64,000 nt of DNA from an uncultured Clostridia bacterium (GCA_934130975.1 CAKOYU010000005.1:1-64000); one strand, 5' to 3'. Counted from the stretch's first letter, positions 53,211-63,110 are shown. The notes: generated by a model not told the origin, from the sequence alone. Program-made: numbers and translations.

Positions 53211-54116
53211 ATGGGATTTTTTGATAAATTAAAAAATGGATTAAATAAAACAAAAGAATCAATAAATGAAAAAATAAATGATGTGTTTAGCAATTTTAGA
53301 AAAGTAGATGAAGGCTTTCTAGAAGAGCTTGAAGAAGCATTAATTATGTCAGATATAGGAATAGAGACATCAACAAAGATAATTTCAAACTTAAGAGAAA
53401 GAATGAAAAAAGAAAAAATAGAAGATCAAGAACAAGTAAAAGAAGCATTAAGAGAAGAAATTGCACAGATTTTAGAAATTTCAGACAATTCATTAAAACT
53501 TGAAACAAAACCATCAGTAATTTTAGTAATAGGAGTAAATGGAGTGGGAAAAACAACATCAATAGGAAAAATGGCAGCAAGACTATCAAGAGATGGTAAA
53601 AAAGTAGTAGTTGCAGCAGCAGACACATTTAGAGCAGCGGCAGTAGAACAATTAGAAATTTGGGCAAAAAGAGCAGGAGCAGAAATAGTAAAAAGAGAAG
53701 AAGGAATAGACCCTGCATCAGTAGTATATGATGCAATTGCAAAGACTAGAGAAATAGGAGCGGACATATTAATATGTGATACAGCAGGAAGATTACACAA
53801 TAAAAAATACTTGATGGATGAGCTAAACAAAATTCAAAAAGTAATAAACAAAGAAATGCCAGATGCATCAAAAGAAGTATTATTAGTAATAGATGCAGGA
53901 ACAGGACAAAATGCAATATCACAAGTAAAAGCGTTTAAAGAGCAAGCTGATATTACAGGAATAGTATTAACAAAGTTAGATGGAACTGCAAAAGGTGGAG
54001 CTGTAATAGGAATAGTAGAAGAAAACCAAATACCAGTTAAATTTATTGGAGTGGGGGAACAAATAGATGATATGGAAATCTTTAACTCAGAAGATTTTGC
54101 AAAGGCAATAATTTAA
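53211..54116 (+). CDS. ftsY: Signal recognition particle receptor FtsY
   Basis: FtsY brings ribosome-SRP complexes to the SecY translocon. The 301-residue product has the NG core only: N domain 1-90, then GTPase motifs G1 GVNGVGKTTSIGKMA (about 107-121), G2 VVAAADTFRAAAVEQL, G3 ILICDTAGRLHNKKYLM (about 186-202) and G4 TKLDGTAKGG (about 257-266). Absence of the acidic A domain is normal in Gram-positives. The start at 53211 follows GAAGGATG; an in-frame ATG at 53127 lies in the terminator region and is rejected. Confidence 0.95.
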   Translation: MGFFDKLKNGLNKTKESINEKINDVFSNFRKVDEGFLEELEEALIMSDIGIETSTKIISNLRERMKKEKIEDQEQVKEALREEIAQILEISDNSLKLETKPSVILVIGVNGVGKTTSIGKMAARLSRDGKKVVVAAADTFRAAAVEQLEIWAKRAGAEIVKREEGIDPASVVYDAIAKTREIGADILICDTAGRLHNKKYLMDELNKIQKVINKEMPDASKEVLLVIDAGTGQNAISQVKAFKEQADITGIVLTKLDGTAKGGAVIGIVEENQIPVKFIGVGEQIDDMEIFNSEDFAKAII

Positions 54117-54121
54117 AAAAA

Positions 54122-54190
54122 TGCGCATTTGGGACCGGTTCTGTTTTGTCCCAAGACTGGTACTTTTTTGTCCCAAGACTGGGTACAAAA
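54122..54190 (+). repeat. Core-repeat array G (ACCGGTTC family)
   Basis: One full core (ACCGGTTCTGTTTTG), a tail copy ACTGGTACTTTTTTG linked by TCCCAAG, and a partial third unit (TCCCAAGACTGGGTAC). It follows the ftsY stop codon within six bases and ends 28 bases before the next start. Confidence 0.88.
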
Positions 54191-54217
54191 TGTTCCAACA
54201 ATAAAAAAGGAGAAATT

Positions 54218-56941
54218 ATGGATACAAACAAATTTAGAATTAGTAAAAAAATGAGAGCAATAATTGTAATAGCATTTATTGCAATATATGTATTAGGTAC
54301 ATATGTGTCTCTAAGAGGTCAATACTTGGAGTATGTTGAACTTGGTGAGCAATATGTTCAAAAATTTATTACTGATATGAAATACAAATATTCTATTATG
54401 GGAATAAGTTTTGTTTTATTAAGTATAATATTTTATTTTACAAATAGAGGAATTAAAAAGGGGCTTAAACCATTTTTCGAACAAGAGAAAAGAGAAGTAC
54501 CCAAACTTCCTAATAAGTCTATAACACTTATAGTGGCAGCTATTGCTAGTGTTATCATTTCTAATCATTTATTAGACAAGGTTTTGCTTTTTGTTAGTAA
54601 TGCTTCTTTTGGCAAAAGTGATATAGTTTTTAATTTAGATATTTCTTATTATATGTTTATCAAGCCATTAGTTGAAACTCTAATAAATTACTTTGTTAGT
54701 TTGATGATTGCTGTAAGTGCTTATATGGCTGGATATTATATAATTGTATTTAATTTATATTTTAAAGCTGTTGACAGAGAACTTTTACAGAAAAGCAAAC
54801 TTATCAAAAAGCTTTTAAGAAATGCTATCATTTTAGCTATTGGTGTTGGAGTTCAAACTGCGTTGAATACACAAAATATTGTTACTGGTAAGTTTTTAAC
54901 TTTAAGTAATGAAACTGAGTTGACTGGTGCTGGAATTGTGGAATCAACTATTCAACTATATGGTTATTTAATATTGGCTGTAATTATTGTACTTTCTGTG
55001 ATAATGGCAGTTAAATATTTTGTGCAAAAGCAAAATAAGAAAATTGTTTATCCTGTTGTGGCAATTCCTATTTATTTAGTGGCTTTATTTTTAGTAATGG
55101 TTGGATATGATTTGATATTTGTTAGATCAAATGAATTCGACAAAGAGCGTAAATTTATTTCTGAAAATATAAAGTCTACTCAAGAGGCTTATAATATAAA
55201 TGCAGAGGAGACTAGTATTGATTATACTGGTACAATTAAAGAAAATGAAGTTGACGAAAATGCTGATGTTATTGATAATATAACAATTGTAAATAAAGAT
55301 TTAGTTCAAAAGAGCTTGAAAGATACTCAAACAGAAACAGGGTATTATACTTATAATAATATATCTTTGGCACAGTATGATATTAATGGTAAAAAACAAT
55401 TGGTATATGTTGCACCAAGAGAAGCGGAAAATAATTCAATATCATATAATAACAAAACATATGAGTATACACATGGAATGGGACAAATTGTAGCTTCTGC
55501 AACATCTGTTACAGAAGATGGAAATGTTGAATATTTACAAAAAGATATTAGTGGTGCAGATAACTTGCATCCAATAACTCAACCAAGAATTTATTATGGA
55601 GTTGAAACAAATAGTGTTGCAGTAACAAACACTAAAAATAAATCAGAGTATGATTACACAGATAATGGTGGTGTAGAACATGTAAATAATTATGATGGGA
55701 ATTCTGGTATTCAAGTAGGCTTTTGGGATAGATTGATTTTGGCTGTAAAAAATAGAGATATCAGACTTGCAATGTCAACATCAGTTAATAGTGAAAGTAA
55801 AATTTTGACTAATAGAAATATAATAAAAAGGGCTAAAGCTGTATTGCCTAATTTAATATATGATAAAAATCCTTATACTGTAGTGGATGATGGTAAAATA
55901 TATTGGGTATTAGATGGTTATACTGTATCTGATAAGTATCCATATTCAACATATACAGAAATTCAATATGATGGATCAAAACGTGATATTAATTATATAA
56001 GAAATTCTGTAAAAGTTATTATAAATGCATATGATGGAGAAATGACATTTTATATAACTGATAGAAATGATCCTGTAATAATGGCATATTTAAAATTATA
56101 CCCAACAGTATTTGCTGATTATACAGGAAAAGAAATTCCAGAGGAAATAAAATCACAGTTAAAATATCCTAAGTTTTTATATGATGTTCAATCAGAAATG
56201 CTTATGGTATATCATAATGTAAAAGAAGACGTATTATATAGAAATAGCGATATTTGGGCATTACCTAAATATGGAACTGCTACTTCAAAAACTAAAACAG
56301 CTACATTGAATCCATATTATGCTATGGTTAAAAATAAAAATAGTGATAAAGCTGAATTTGGATTAGTACAGATGTATACACAAAATGAGAAGTCAAATAT
56401 TATTTCTTATCTTGTAGGTACTTGTGATGGAACAGATTGCAAGTTGAAAATTTATAAATATCCATCAGATAGCAACATTTTAGGCCCAACTCAATTGGAT
56501 AATCAAATTGAGCAAGATGAAACTATTTCAGCAGAGTTAGAAACGATAAGTGTTACTGGAAGCAAGATTTCTAAAGATATGAAAATAATACCTATAGATA
56601 ATACAGTTTTATATGTAGAAACAATTTACCAAACAATGGCAAATGAACCAAGTCAGCCAACAACTTTAAAAAAGGTTATTGTTGCTTCTGGAACTAAAGT
56701 GGCAATTGGTGATACTTTTGATAAAGCTCTTGCAAATTTATTATCACAATCTGCAGTTAGTATTGATGTAAATAATACTGAAGATGTTGATGGTATGATT
56801 CAAGCAATTATTGATGCTAATAAAAATTTGACTGAGTCTAATGATAGAAATGATTGGGAGATGATGGGGTCTGATTTAAAACGACTTCAAGATTTGATTG
56901 AGTCTTTAGATAAGATGGTAAAGGAACAGAATAAACAATAA
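54218..56941 (+). CDS. UPF0182 family membrane protein
   Basis: A 907-residue protein of the UPF0182 family, function unknown. The N-terminal third has seven helices (about 14-36, 57-77, 98-118, 140-165, 195-215, 245-268, 280-300). A large soluble part follows, with the family pattern of DLVQKSLKDTQTETGYYTYN, WDRLILAVKNRDIRLAMSTS and AVLPNLIYDKNPYTVVDDGK. The C-terminus is helical and charged. The start at 54218 follows AAAAAGGAG. Confidence 0.9.
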   Translation: MDTNKFRISKKMRAIIVIAFIAIYVLGTYVSLRGQYLEYVELGEQYVQKFITDMKYKYSIMGISFVLLSIIFYFTNRGIKKGLKPFFEQEKREVPKLPNKSITLIVAAIASVIISNHLLDKVLLFVSNASFGKSDIVFNLDISYYMFIKPLVETLINYFVSLMIAVSAYMAGYYIIVFNLYFKAVDRELLQKSKLIKKLLRNAIILAIGVGVQTALNTQNIVTGKFLTLSNETELTGAGIVESTIQLYGYLILAVIIVLSVIMAVKYFVQKQNKKIVYPVVAIPIYLVALFLVMVGYDLIFVRSNEFDKERKFISENIKSTQEAYNINAEETSIDYTGTIKENEVDENADVIDNITIVNKDLVQKSLKDTQTETGYYTYNNISLAQYDINGKKQLVYVAPREAENNSISYNNKTYEYTHGMGQIVASATSVTEDGNVEYLQKDISGADNLHPITQPRIYYGVETNSVAVTNTKNKSEYDYTDNGGVEHVNNYDGNSGIQVGFWDRLILAVKNRDIRLAMSTSVNSESKILTNRNIIKRAKAVLPNLIYDKNPYTVVDDGKIYWVLDGYTVSDKYPYSTYTEIQYDGSKRDINYIRNSVKVIINAYDGEMTFYITDRNDPVIMAYLKLYPTVFADYTGKEIPEEIKSQLKYPKFLYDVQSEMLMVYHNVKEDVLYRNSDIWALPKYGTATSKTKTATLNPYYAMVKNKNSDKAEFGLVQMYTQNEKSNIISYLVGTCDGTDCKLKIYKYPSDSNILGPTQLDNQIEQDETISAELETISVTGSKISKDMKIIPIDNTVLYVETIYQTMANEPSQPTTLKKVIVASGTKVAIGDTFDKALANLLSQSAVSIDVNNTEDVDGMIQAIIDANKNLTESNDRNDWEMMGSDLKRLQDLIESLDKMVKEQNKQ

Positions 56942-56945
56942 TGTT

Positions 56946-56973
56946 AAAGAGAGTCCAATTAGGACTCTCTTTG
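56946..56973. terminator. Shared terminator with stop codon in its loop
   Basis: A perfect 11-bp stem (AAAGAGAGTCC with GGACTCTCTTT) around AATTA. The TAA stop of the minus-strand gene occupies 56959-56961, inside the loop, so the hairpin includes its last codons. Confidence 0.75.
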
Positions 56974-57414
56974 AGAAAGGAATGATGAGAGATGGATTTT
57001 AAAAGCGTCAATGTTGCCCATTATACCATCAGGAATATATAGATCTGATGGAATGGATAAGAATAACAGGGAATACATAATTCCCAGTCCAATACCGATT
57101 CTAAATTTAGTATTTAAATCTAAGCCGGAGAAATTATAATCTTCAATGACAGATATAAGATTGAAATCGTCCAAAAAGTTTTCGGAGTTGTTATATGTTG
57201 TGTAATGAAAACTTTCTAAACAATCATAAACTATCCGAAGTGGTTTGTACTCTTCCATCTCTTCTTTGTCGGATAAAAATTTCGATAATTCCTGTTGTAA
57301 CATAAATTTCTCTTGCATCAATTCTTCTAGATTTTTTTTCCATTGTTTCTTTAATTCCTTTTTTTCTTTTTTTTCCTTTAACTGTTTTAATTCCTTTTTC
57401 TTTGCGTTTTTCAT
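56959..57414 (-). CDS. Hypothetical Lys-rich coiled-coil protein
   Basis: A 151-residue protein. The first 55 residues are almost all Lys, Glu, Leu and Gln and form a clear coiled coil; a mixed domain with a hydrophobic patch follows (IGIGLGIMYSLLFLSIPSDL, about 107-126). No family recognised. AGAGGAG lies upstream. It is the sole minus-strand gene in this part of the window. Confidence 0.6.
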   Translation of the reverse strand: MKNAKKKELKQLKEKKEKKELKKQWKKNLEELMQEKFMLQQELSKFLSDKEEMEEYKPLRIVYDCLESFHYTTYNNSENFLDDFNLISVIEDYNFSGLDLNTKFRIGIGLGIMYSLLFLSIPSDLYIPDGIMGNIDAFKIHLSSFLSQRES

Positions 57415-57562
57415 GATGTTTTTCTCCTCTTTTTTCTAATTAGAATCTAAAGTTATTTATTAGTTACTTAGTTTATTATATCATAGTCTACATAAGAAGT
57501 AAATGATATTACGAAATTTGTGGAATTTAATTAATATAAGAAAGAATTGAAATATAAAGATA

Positions 57563-57722
57563 AATTTATAAGATTAATAATATATTGTTTTTTTATACCT
57601 TGGTGTCGCAATCTTCATATTAAAAATAATATTATGTAGATTGCTCCATATCGCATTCGCTTCGCTCATTTGGTCGCTTACGCGGTATTTCAAAAACAAT
57701 ATATTATTAATCTTCTAAAATT
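57563..57722. mobile_element. MITE-like palindromic element, copy 2
   Basis: Terminal inverted repeats of 20 bases (AGATTAATAATATATTGTTT at 57571-57590, complement at 57694-57713) with a 103-base interior, inverted relative to copy 1. The same hairpin (GCAATCT/AGATTGC), the GCGACCAAATGAGCG block and the ATACCTTGGTGTCGC block are kept. It lies in the 454-base gap before the FemABX gene; no other feature was found in that gap. Confidence 0.75.
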
Positions 57723-57868
57723 TTAGCAATTTATTTGTGATTTGTAATATCATCTAATTCAATTAGCTAAATTTGTTCCAAAAACCCTTGTAAAAATAAT
57801 ATAATTAGTGTAAAATAAAGTCAAAATGTAAATAATAAAAAGAAGCAAAAAGAAATGAGGTAAAACAA

Positions 57869-58924
57869 ATGAGATTTGTAACAGATGAGAAAAGTAAAAA
57901 AGAATATAAAGAATTTTTAGAAAGCCATGAAAGGTGCAATTTTCAACAATCACCAGAATGGGCAAAAGTAAAATCTAATTGGATAAATGAAGTTGTATTA
58001 GCAGAAGATAATAATGGCAAAATTATTGGTGCTGTTAGTATATTAATAAGAAAAATACCAATCTTCGGAAATATTATGTATTCATCAAGAGGACCTACAT
58101 GCGATATACATGATATAGCAGTAATGAAGCAATTAACAGATGGAATTAAAGAATTAGCAAAAAAATACAATGCAATAGTATATAAAGCAGAACCAGATAT
58201 ATTAAGTAGTGATGAAGAATTTAGAAAAGTAGTAACAAATTTAGGATATAGAATAAAAGATGATGCAAAAAACTTTAGAGAAGAAATTCAACCAAGATAT
58301 GTATTCAGATTAGATATAAAAGATAAAACAGAAGATGAAATATTTGCAGGATTTCATTCAAAAACAAGATATAATGTACGTTTAGCAACAAGAAAAGGAG
58401 TAGTTGTAAAAGAAGGAACAAGAGAAGATTTAAAAGATTTCCATAAAATAATGGTAGAAACAGGAGCAAGAGATGGATTTATAATAAGACCATTATCTTA
58501 TTTTGAAAAAATGTATGATGAATTAGGACCAAATCATATGAAATTATTAATGGCATATTATGAGGACAAACCAATATCAGGAGTAATTCCTATTTTTTAT
58601 GGAAATAAAACATGGTATTTATATGGTGCAAGCAGTAATGAACATAGAAATTTAATGCCAAACTATTTATTACAATGGGAAATGATAAAAATGGCGATAG
58701 CAAGAAAAGATGATGTATATGACTTTAGAGGAGTTTCAGGAGTGGTTGACGAAAATCATCCTCAATATGGATTATATAGATTTAAAAAAGGCTTTGGAGC
58801 AACATTTACAGAATTTATAGGAGAAGTATATATTCCATTTAAGCCATTAACATATTCAATATATAAATTCTCAGAAAAGACATTTAGAAATTTAAGAGGG
58901 CTTAAGACTAAATTCAAAAAATAA
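57869..58924 (+). CDS. FemABX-family peptidoglycan bridge aminoacyltransferase
   Basis: A 351-residue cytoplasmic enzyme that adds amino acids from aminoacyl-tRNA to the peptidoglycan stem or lipid II. It is made of two GNAT-like folds. Marks include FQQSPEWAKVKSNW (about 29-42), MYSSRGPTCDIHD (about 70-82), a KTRYNVRLATRKGVVVKEG pivot (about 165-183) and YDFRGVSGVVDENHPQYGLY (about 284-303). A coiled arm like that of Staphylococcus FemA is short or absent. Followed by the alanine racemase gene 44 bases later, another wall-precursor enzyme. Confidence 0.9.
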   Translation: MRFVTDEKSKKEYKEFLESHERCNFQQSPEWAKVKSNWINEVVLAEDNNGKIIGAVSILIRKIPIFGNIMYSSRGPTCDIHDIAVMKQLTDGIKELAKKYNAIVYKAEPDILSSDEEFRKVVTNLGYRIKDDAKNFREEIQPRYVFRLDIKDKTEDEIFAGFHSKTRYNVRLATRKGVVVKEGTREDLKDFHKIMVETGARDGFIIRPLSYFEKMYDELGPNHMKLLMAYYEDKPISGVIPIFYGNKTWYLYGASSNEHRNLMPNYLLQWEMIKMAIARKDDVYDFRGVSGVVDENHPQYGLYRFKKGFGATFTEFIGEVYIPFKPLTYSIYKFSEKTFRNLRGLKTKFKK

Positions 58925-58968
58925 AATTTGTAAGTGAATTTATAACTTAAGGAAGGATGAGAGCAATA

Positions 58969-60075
58969 ATGAAAGCACTAATAGTAGAAAAGGAAAATTT
59001 AAAACACAATTTAAAAATTATAACAGATTTAATAAATAAAGATGAAGAAAAGCCAAAATTAATAGCAGTTGTAAAAGGGAATGGATATGGATTAGGATTA
59101 GTAGAATATACAAATTTTTTAATTGATAATGGAGTGGACTTTTTTGCAGTTGCAACAGCAGAAGAAGCAGTAAAATTGAGAGAAGCAGGAATTGAAAAAG
59201 ATATTTTGATGATGTCTTCAACAGCAATAAAAGAAGATATAGAAATTTTAATAAAAAACAATATAATATTAACAGTTGGTTCAAAAGAAGCTGGAGATGC
59301 AATAGAAGAGGTTACACAAAAGCTACAGGAAAATGCTAGAGCTCACTTAAAAATAGACACAGGTTTTGGTAGATATGGATTTATATATAGCCAAAAGGAA
59401 GAAATGATAAGAACAATTAAAATGTGGAAAAATATAAATATAGAAGGTGCTTTTTCACACTTTTCAATTGCATTTTTTGGAGATGGAAAAGAATCAAGAG
59501 AGCAATATGAAAGATTTATGCAATGTATAAAAGAACTAAAAAATAATGGAATAAAAGCAGAAATGCTACATATGTGTAACTCATCAGCATTTTTACGTTT
59601 CCCAGAAATGCATTTAAATGCAGTAAGAGTAGGTTCTGCTTTACTTGGAAGATTGTCAATACCAAATACTTGGGGATTCAAAAAAGTAGGATATTTAAAA
59701 TCAAATGTAGCAGAAATAAAAACTATTCCAACTGGTTATAATATAGGATATTCAAACTCATATACAACTAAAAAAGAAACAAAGATTGCAATAATTCCAT
59801 GTGGATATGCTGATGGATTTAATGTGGTTGTTGATAGAGATATGTTTAGACCGATTGATAAATTAAGATATATTGTTAGAGATACTAAAGATGCATTCAA
59901 AAACAAAAAAATATATGTAACAATAAATGGAAAAAAGTGTGAAGTTTTAGGACGTTTAGGAATGTTTCATGTAAGTGTTGATATCACAGGACAAGATATA
60001 AAAATTGGTGATGATGTACAATTTAATGTAAGTCCAATGTTTGTGGATAGCAGTTTAATCAGAGTGTATGAATAA
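58969..60075 (+). CDS. alr: Alanine racemase
   Basis: A PLP enzyme that makes D-alanine for peptidoglycan. The 368-residue product has the PLP lysine in LIAVVKGNGYGLG (about 31-43), then HLKIDTGFGRYGF (about 125-137), MLHMCNSSAFLRFPEMHLNA and IPCGYADGFNVV (about 271-282). Both an ATG at 58957 and one at 58969 are possible. The later one is preferred because AAGGA is then 11 bases away and it gives a usual N-terminus. The C-terminal domain is complete. Confidence 0.88.
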   Translation: MKALIVEKENLKHNLKIITDLINKDEEKPKLIAVVKGNGYGLGLVEYTNFLIDNGVDFFAVATAEEAVKLREAGIEKDILMMSSTAIKEDIEILIKNNIILTVGSKEAGDAIEEVTQKLQENARAHLKIDTGFGRYGFIYSQKEEMIRTIKMWKNINIEGAFSHFSIAFFGDGKESREQYERFMQCIKELKNNGIKAEMLHMCNSSAFLRFPEMHLNAVRVGSALLGRLSIPNTWGFKKVGYLKSNVAEIKTIPTGYNIGYSNSYTTKKETKIAIIPCGYADGFNVVVDRDMFRPIDKLRYIVRDTKDAFKNKKIYVTINGKKCEVLGRLGMFHVSVDITGQDIKIGDDVQFNVSPMFVDSSLIRVYE

Positions 60076-60109
60076 AAGGAAATAATTTGAAAGGAATGAT
60101 AAAAAAATA

Positions 60110-61165
60110 ATGGAAGAAAAGAAGACAAAGAAAAATATCAGCTTTCCTAAAAAAGTGTGGTATTCGATAACAAAGTTTGAACAATATCCTACAATGGCAA
60201 CAGAAGGAAGTTGGAGCGCAATTAAATATTTGATTTTTATAGTATCTGTAGTTGCAATATTTTCTATGCTGGGTTCATTAATGAAATTAAATAAATCAGT
60301 ATGGGATATTTCAGAATATATAGATAAAAATATACCGGACTTTACATTTGCAGATGGAAAAATAGACATGGAAATTGAAGAACCTATTGTAATAAATGAT
60401 TTTCAATCTAATAGTATAGAGAAGATTATAATAAATCCACTTGCAGAGACAAATGAAAGTAAAGAAGAATTAGAAAATAAAGAAATGGTGCCAGGAATAA
60501 ATATATTTTTCTTTAAAGATCAGGTTGTGTTGAAAAACAAAATTGATGATGAAAATGTACAGTCGCAAGAATATACATACAATGATTTTATAACTAATTA
60601 CACAAAGGAAAATATAACAAATTTTAAAAAAGCAGATTTAGTAACTTATATGAGAAGTAATCAAATAATGCCATTTTATGCAAGATATTCTTTAAGTGCA
60701 TTTATAGGTATTCTTATTACTGGATTAGTATATGCTTTGTTAGATGTGTTGCAAGTTGCAGTATTAGGTTGGATAACAGCAATTATGGCAAAAATCAAAA
60801 TGAAATTTGTTGCTATCTATAATATGGCAGTATATTCATTTACATTACCAATGATATTAGAAATTATTTATATAATAATTAATTATTTTACAGATTTTAA
60901 AATAAAATATTTCCAAGTTGCATATACAACAATAGCATTTATTTATCTGGCTGCATCAATTTTTATATTAAAAGATGATTTTATCAAAAAAATGCAAGAA
61001 GTATTGAGAATAAAGCAAGAACAAAAAAATGTAAGAGAAGAAATAAAACAACAAGAAGAGAAAAAGGACGAATCTGAAGATGGCAAAGATGAAGATGAAC
61101 AAAAGAAAAAAGAAAATGACGAAGATGATAATAATGATGATGAGCCACAAGGTTCTGAAGCTTAG
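60110..61165 (+). CDS. DUF1189 family membrane protein
   Basis: A 351-residue membrane protein of the DUF1189 family, function unknown. The N-terminal YSITKFEQYPTMATEGSWSA leads into helix 1 (about 43-63). A soluble loop (65-185) and three or four more helices follow (about 195-215, 220-240, 245-265, 275-293). The C-terminus is a very acidic Lys/Glu/Asp tail. It lies 40 bases before ftsH and may be co-transcribed with it. Confidence 0.85.
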   Translation: MEEKKTKKNISFPKKVWYSITKFEQYPTMATEGSWSAIKYLIFIVSVVAIFSMLGSLMKLNKSVWDISEYIDKNIPDFTFADGKIDMEIEEPIVINDFQSNSIEKIIINPLAETNESKEELENKEMVPGINIFFFKDQVVLKNKIDDENVQSQEYTYNDFITNYTKENITNFKKADLVTYMRSNQIMPFYARYSLSAFIGILITGLVYALLDVLQVAVLGWITAIMAKIKMKFVAIYNMAVYSFTLPMILEIIYIIINYFTDFKIKYFQVAYTTIAFIYLAASIFILKDDFIKKMQEVLRIKQEQKNVREEIKQQEEKKDESEDGKDEDEQKKKENDEDDNNDDEPQGSEA

Positions 61166-61204
61166 AAATTAATTAGTGCAGTAATACAGAAAAGAGGTTA
61201 GATA

Positions 61205-63001
61205 ATGGATAAAGATAAATCAAACAAAATGTTAAAAACATTATTAAATATAATAGCAACTATAATAGCTTTAGCAATATTAGCTGTTGCATCATATTTT
61301 CTATATAAAAATATAAAGGAAAACAATTCAGAAGATACAAAACTTGCATACACAGATTTAGTAAAAGAAATACAAGCTGGAAATGTAGAAAAAATAGAAA
61401 TGACAACTGGTAGTCCTTCATTAAAAGTAAAAATGAAAGATGTGGAAAAAGAGAAGACAACAATAATACCAAGTGTACAAGTATTTTCAGAATTAGTACA
61501 ACAAAAAGTATTAGAAGATAATAATATACAATTAGAAACAAAAACTCCAAGTATATTATCACAAATACCATCATACTTTTTCTCAATATTACCAACAATT
61601 ATAATGGTTGCATTATTTATAATGATATTTAAAATGCAAGGACTAGGAGACAAAGGACAAGTATATGATGATACAGAAAGAAAAACAAAAATTACATTTG
61701 ATGATATAGCTGGACTAGATGAAGAAAAAGAAGAATTAAAAGAAATTGTAGAATTCTTAAAAAAACCGAAAAAATTCACAGAAATGGGAGCAAAAATTCC
61801 AAAAGGAGTTTTATTATATGGTAAGCCAGGAACAGGTAAAACATTAATAGCAAAAGCAATTGCAGGAGAAGCGGATGTACCATTTATCTCAATGAGTGGT
61901 TCAGAATTTATTGAAATGTTTGCAGGGCTTGGAGCATCAAGAGTAAGAAAATTATTTGAAAAAGCAAGGAAATTAGCACCATGTATAGTATTTATAGACG
62001 AAATTGATGCAATTGGATCAAGAAGGTCAAGCAATAGTGGGGCAGAATCAGAAAATAACCAAACATTAAATCAATTATTAGTAGAAATGGATGGATTTTC
62101 ATCAGAAGAAACAATAATTGTTTTGGCAGCTACAAATAGACCAGAAATGCTAGACAAAGCACTATTAAGACCAGGTAGATTTGATAGACAAGTAACAGTA
62201 CCTGCACCAGATTTACCAGGAAGAGAAGCAATATTAAAAATACATGCTAAAGATAAAAAATTAGCAGAAGATGTATCATTATACAGTATTGCAGAAGATA
62301 CAGCAGGATTTACAGGAGCTGAACTTGCAAATATCTTAAATGAAGCTGCAATAATTGCAACAAAGAAAAATCATGAAGCAATAACAAATGCTGATTTGGA
62401 CGAAGCTGTTAAAAAAGTAACGGTAGGTCTAGAAAAAACAAGCAGAAAAATATCAGAAAAAGATAAAAAACTAACAGCATATCATGAAGCTGGACATGCA
62501 ATAGTAAGCCAATTCTTACCAACACAAACAGCAGTAAAAGAAGTATCAATTATTCCAAGAGGAATGGCTGGAGGATATACAATGTACAAATCTGATGAAG
62601 ACAAGTACTATATATCAAAAACAGAAATGCAAGAAAAACTAATTGCATTACTAGGAGGAAGAGCTGCAGAAAAACTAATATTAGACGATATTTCAACAGG
62701 AGCAAGCAATGACTTAGAAGTAGCAACACAAATTGCAAGAGATATGATAACAGTTTATGGAATGAGTGATGAAATAGGAACAATATCATTTAAAGACAGT
62801 GATGGTCAAATGGATTATCAAATGTTTGGAGAAGATATGCAAGATGCAATAGGAAAAGAAGTTAAGAGATTAATAGATACAGCATATAGAGATGCGCAAG
62901 AAATCTTAAAACAAAATGTTGAAACATTACACGCTATTGCTAAAGAATTAATGACAAAGGAAAAAATAAATGAGCAAGAATTTAATAAATTCTTTATGTA
63001 A
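61205..63001 (+). CDS. ftsH: ATP-dependent zinc metalloprotease FtsH
   Basis: A 598-residue membrane AAA+ protease for quality control. It has helices at about 12-34 and 125-144 with a short extracellular domain between. The AAA domain has Walker A LYGKPGTGKTLIAKAIA (about 206-222), Walker B CIVFIDEIDAIG and SRH NRPEMLDKALLRPGRFDRQ (about 318-336). The protease domain carries the zinc motif HEAGHAIVSQ (about 426-435). Third zinc ligand is expected in NDLEVATQIARDMI. Complete. A repeat array begins directly after the stop. Confidence 0.95.
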   Translation: MDKDKSNKMLKTLLNIIATIIALAILAVASYFLYKNIKENNSEDTKLAYTDLVKEIQAGNVEKIEMTTGSPSLKVKMKDVEKEKTTIIPSVQVFSELVQQKVLEDNNIQLETKTPSILSQIPSYFFSILPTIIMVALFIMIFKMQGLGDKGQVYDDTERKTKITFDDIAGLDEEKEELKEIVEFLKKPKKFTEMGAKIPKGVLLYGKPGTGKTLIAKAIAGEADVPFISMSGSEFIEMFAGLGASRVRKLFEKARKLAPCIVFIDEIDAIGSRRSSNSGAESENNQTLNQLLVEMDGFSSEETIIVLAATNRPEMLDKALLRPGRFDRQVTVPAPDLPGREAILKIHAKDKKLAEDVSLYSIAEDTAGFTGAELANILNEAAIIATKKNHEAITNADLDEAVKKVTVGLEKTSRKISEKDKKLTAYHEAGHAIVSQFLPTQTAVKEVSIIPRGMAGGYTMYKSDEDKYYISKTEMQEKLIALLGGRAAEKLILDDISTGASNDLEVATQIARDMITVYGMSDEIGTISFKDSDGQMDYQMFGEDMQDAIGKEVKRLIDTAYRDAQEILKQNVETLHAIAKELMTKEKINEQEFNKFFM

Positions 63002-63002
63002 G

Positions 63003-63090
63003 TGAACATTTTGGACCGGTTCTGTTTTGATCACTGCGCATTTGGGACCGGTTCTGTTTTGTCCCAAGACTGGTACTTTTTTGCTCACAA
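63003..63090 (+). repeat. Core-repeat array H (ACCGGTTC family)
   Basis: Two ACCGGTTCTGTTTTG cores 32 bases apart, then TCCCAAG and the tail copy ACTGGTACTTTTTTG. The head GTGAACATTTTGGACC matches the one in array A. It begins one base after the ftsH stop and ends 20 bases before the next start. Confidence 0.9.
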
Positions 63091-63110
63091 GAAAGGGGAA
63101 CTATAGAAAA

